Shown: positions 12,011 to 12,690 of the stretch, piece after piece
How positions within the stretch are numbered: the first letter of the stretch is position 1
Layout: each line of letters begins with the position of its first letter
Assembly: GCA_902475375.1 (NCBI GenBank)
Contig: CABRZC010000061.1
Location: forward strand, 1 to 12,690
DNA length: 12,690 bases
Direction of reading: 5' to 3'
Source: an uncultured Collinsella sp.
GTDB taxonomy: Bacteria; Actinomycetota; Coriobacteriia; Coriobacteriales; Coriobacteriaceae
Program-made: the position numbers and the translations under genes
Notes under the pieces: model-generated
What the model saw: only the letters and a program-made list of their open reading frames with translations
The model's database searches: none
What the model was told of the DNA's origin: nothing

Positions 12011-12690
12011 ATGAGGATTGATTCACGAAAACCGAAAGCCGCCGCCCTTTCCGCCGCTCTGACCGTGGCACTTTTGACGGGCGCCGGCGCAACTGATGCC
12101 CACGCGGCAACACTATCCGATACGGTCGGATCCACGCCGTCCGAGGCGACGCTGATGCAGCCCGTCGACTATCGCGGCGACGGCTTTGGCTCCATGCAGG
12201 AGTGGAACGCCACTATGGGGGCCAAGCGCGATTCCCTGGAGGTCCGCGCCCAGATCATCATGAACATGTACGGCGACTATGCCACCGATGACGAGCGCGC
12301 TGTACTGCAAGGTTGTATCGATGGTGCGGGCAGTCTTTTGACGATGGAGGAGGTCGACGCGAAGTCGGCCGAGCTCGACGAGCTTCGCTCCGCGCTCGAG
12401 GATGCTAAGCGCGAGGCGCTCGAGGCTGCGGCTGCCGAAGCCGAGGCCGCTGAGGCCGTTCAGGCTTCGTATTACAACGCCGGCTCCGGCTCGTCTTACG
12501 CGTCTGCTGCGTATTACGCGAACGGCTCGGGCCTGACGCGCTCGAGCGGCGTCAATAACTATAACGGTCGTCGTGAGACCTATTACAGCAGCAACGTGTT
12601 GTATCACCACCGCACGGGCGAGTGGACCCAGGATTCCGAGGGCTTTTGGCGCGATTCCGATGGTTACTACGTCGTGGCCGCGGGCGATAA
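12011..12690 (+). CDS. Secreted protein of unknown function, cut by the right edge
   Basis: The frame is open from ATG 12011 to the last base (226 full codons). The N-terminus is a signal peptide: basic MRIDSRKPK, a hydrophobic core, and a likely cleavage after AHA at residue 32. Next come an acidic and polar part (33-115), an Ala/Glu-rich probable coiled coil (about 112-152, AAAAEAEAAEAVQ), and a low-complexity Tyr/Ser/Gly/Asn linker (about 153-200). A more ordered segment begins GEWTQDSEGFWRDSDGYYVVAAGD as the window ends. I do not recognise the family. The architecture fits a cell-wall-associated or exported enzyme whose catalytic domain lies beyond the edge; a 3D or barrel-type hydrolase domain is possible but unproven. 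GGAGG (11995-11999) is the ribosome site, with longish spacing of 11. Confidence 0.8.
   Translation, partial: MRIDSRKPKAAALSAALTVALLTGAGATDAHAATLSDTVGSTPSEATLMQPVDYRGDGFGSMQEWNATMGAKRDSLEVRAQIIMNMYGDYATDDERAVLQGCIDGAGSLLTMEEVDAKSAELDELRSALEDAKREALEAAAAEAEAAEAVQASYYNAGSGSSYASAAYYANGSGLTRSSGVNNYNGRRETYYSSNVLYHHRTGEWTQDSEGFWRDSDGYYVVAAGD

Noticed and set aside
12113..12610. - strand open frame opposite the secreted-protein gene
   Set aside because: The + strand frame has a signal peptide, a ribosome site and sensible composition; the reverse frame shows none of these.

Overview
The window reads as chromosomal DNA of an anaerobic, moderately high-GC actinobacterium. My best guess is class Coriobacteriia, a Collinsella-like gut organism, judged from the oxygen-sensitive class III ribonucleotide reductase activase, the codon use and the gene mix; this is inference, with no marker gene to fix it. 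I see no tRNA, rRNA, CRISPR array, phage gene or transposase. Thirteen complete protein genes, one secreted-protein gene cut by the right edge, one 17-codon leader ORF and one doubtful frame cut by the left edge account for most of the sequence.

Layout. Bases 1-377 precede nrdG and hold an unrecognised open frame running in from the left, a weak terminator-like hairpin and a 98-bp insertion-like segment with 22-bp inverted repeats and 8-bp flanking direct repeats. Bases 378-2695 (+ strand) carry nrdG, folE, an HD-domain hydrolase and folB, a nucleotide/folate group. Bases 2702-4566 (- strand) carry a membrane dipeptidase (M19) and a YgjP-like (DUF45) metallohydrolase, separated by a 16-bp hairpin. 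Bases 4687-5697 (+) carry a SlyD-type FKBP isomerase directly followed by a UreE-like nickel chaperone, with no urease genes visible. A HAD/Cof phosphatase follows (5781-6578, +). Bases 6593-9113 (-) carry, in transcription order, rnhA, a Gfo/Idh/MocA oxidoreductase, an acylphosphatase coupled to it, and a PerR-like Fur-family regulator. A LysR regulator (9213-10115, -) is divergent from a very codon-biased O-acetylhomoserine sulfhydrylase, metY (10388-11698, +), which ends at a textbook terminator. The right edge holds a secreted protein of unknown function (12011 onward).

The most interesting region is the 272-bp lysR-metY intergenic region. It contains a good promoter (TTGACC, 17 bp, TACTAT) whose spacer is filled by a perfect inverted repeat, a LysR-type ATC-N9-GAT site, and a transcribed leader with a strong ribosome site driving a 17-codon peptide that holds two Cys codons. 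The second Cys codon overlaps a CTCCTG element able to pair with the leader ORF's own Shine-Dalgarno, with a second AGGAG, or with the metY Shine-Dalgarno. This looks like a sulfur amino-acid attenuator controlling homocysteine synthesis. It matches no riboswitch consensus that I could recognise.

Other points worth attention are the HD hydrolase between folE and folB, placed where the dephosphorylation of dihydroneopterin triphosphate needs an enzyme, and the orphan SlyD-UreE pair, which suggests nickel handling for something other than a neighbouring urease.
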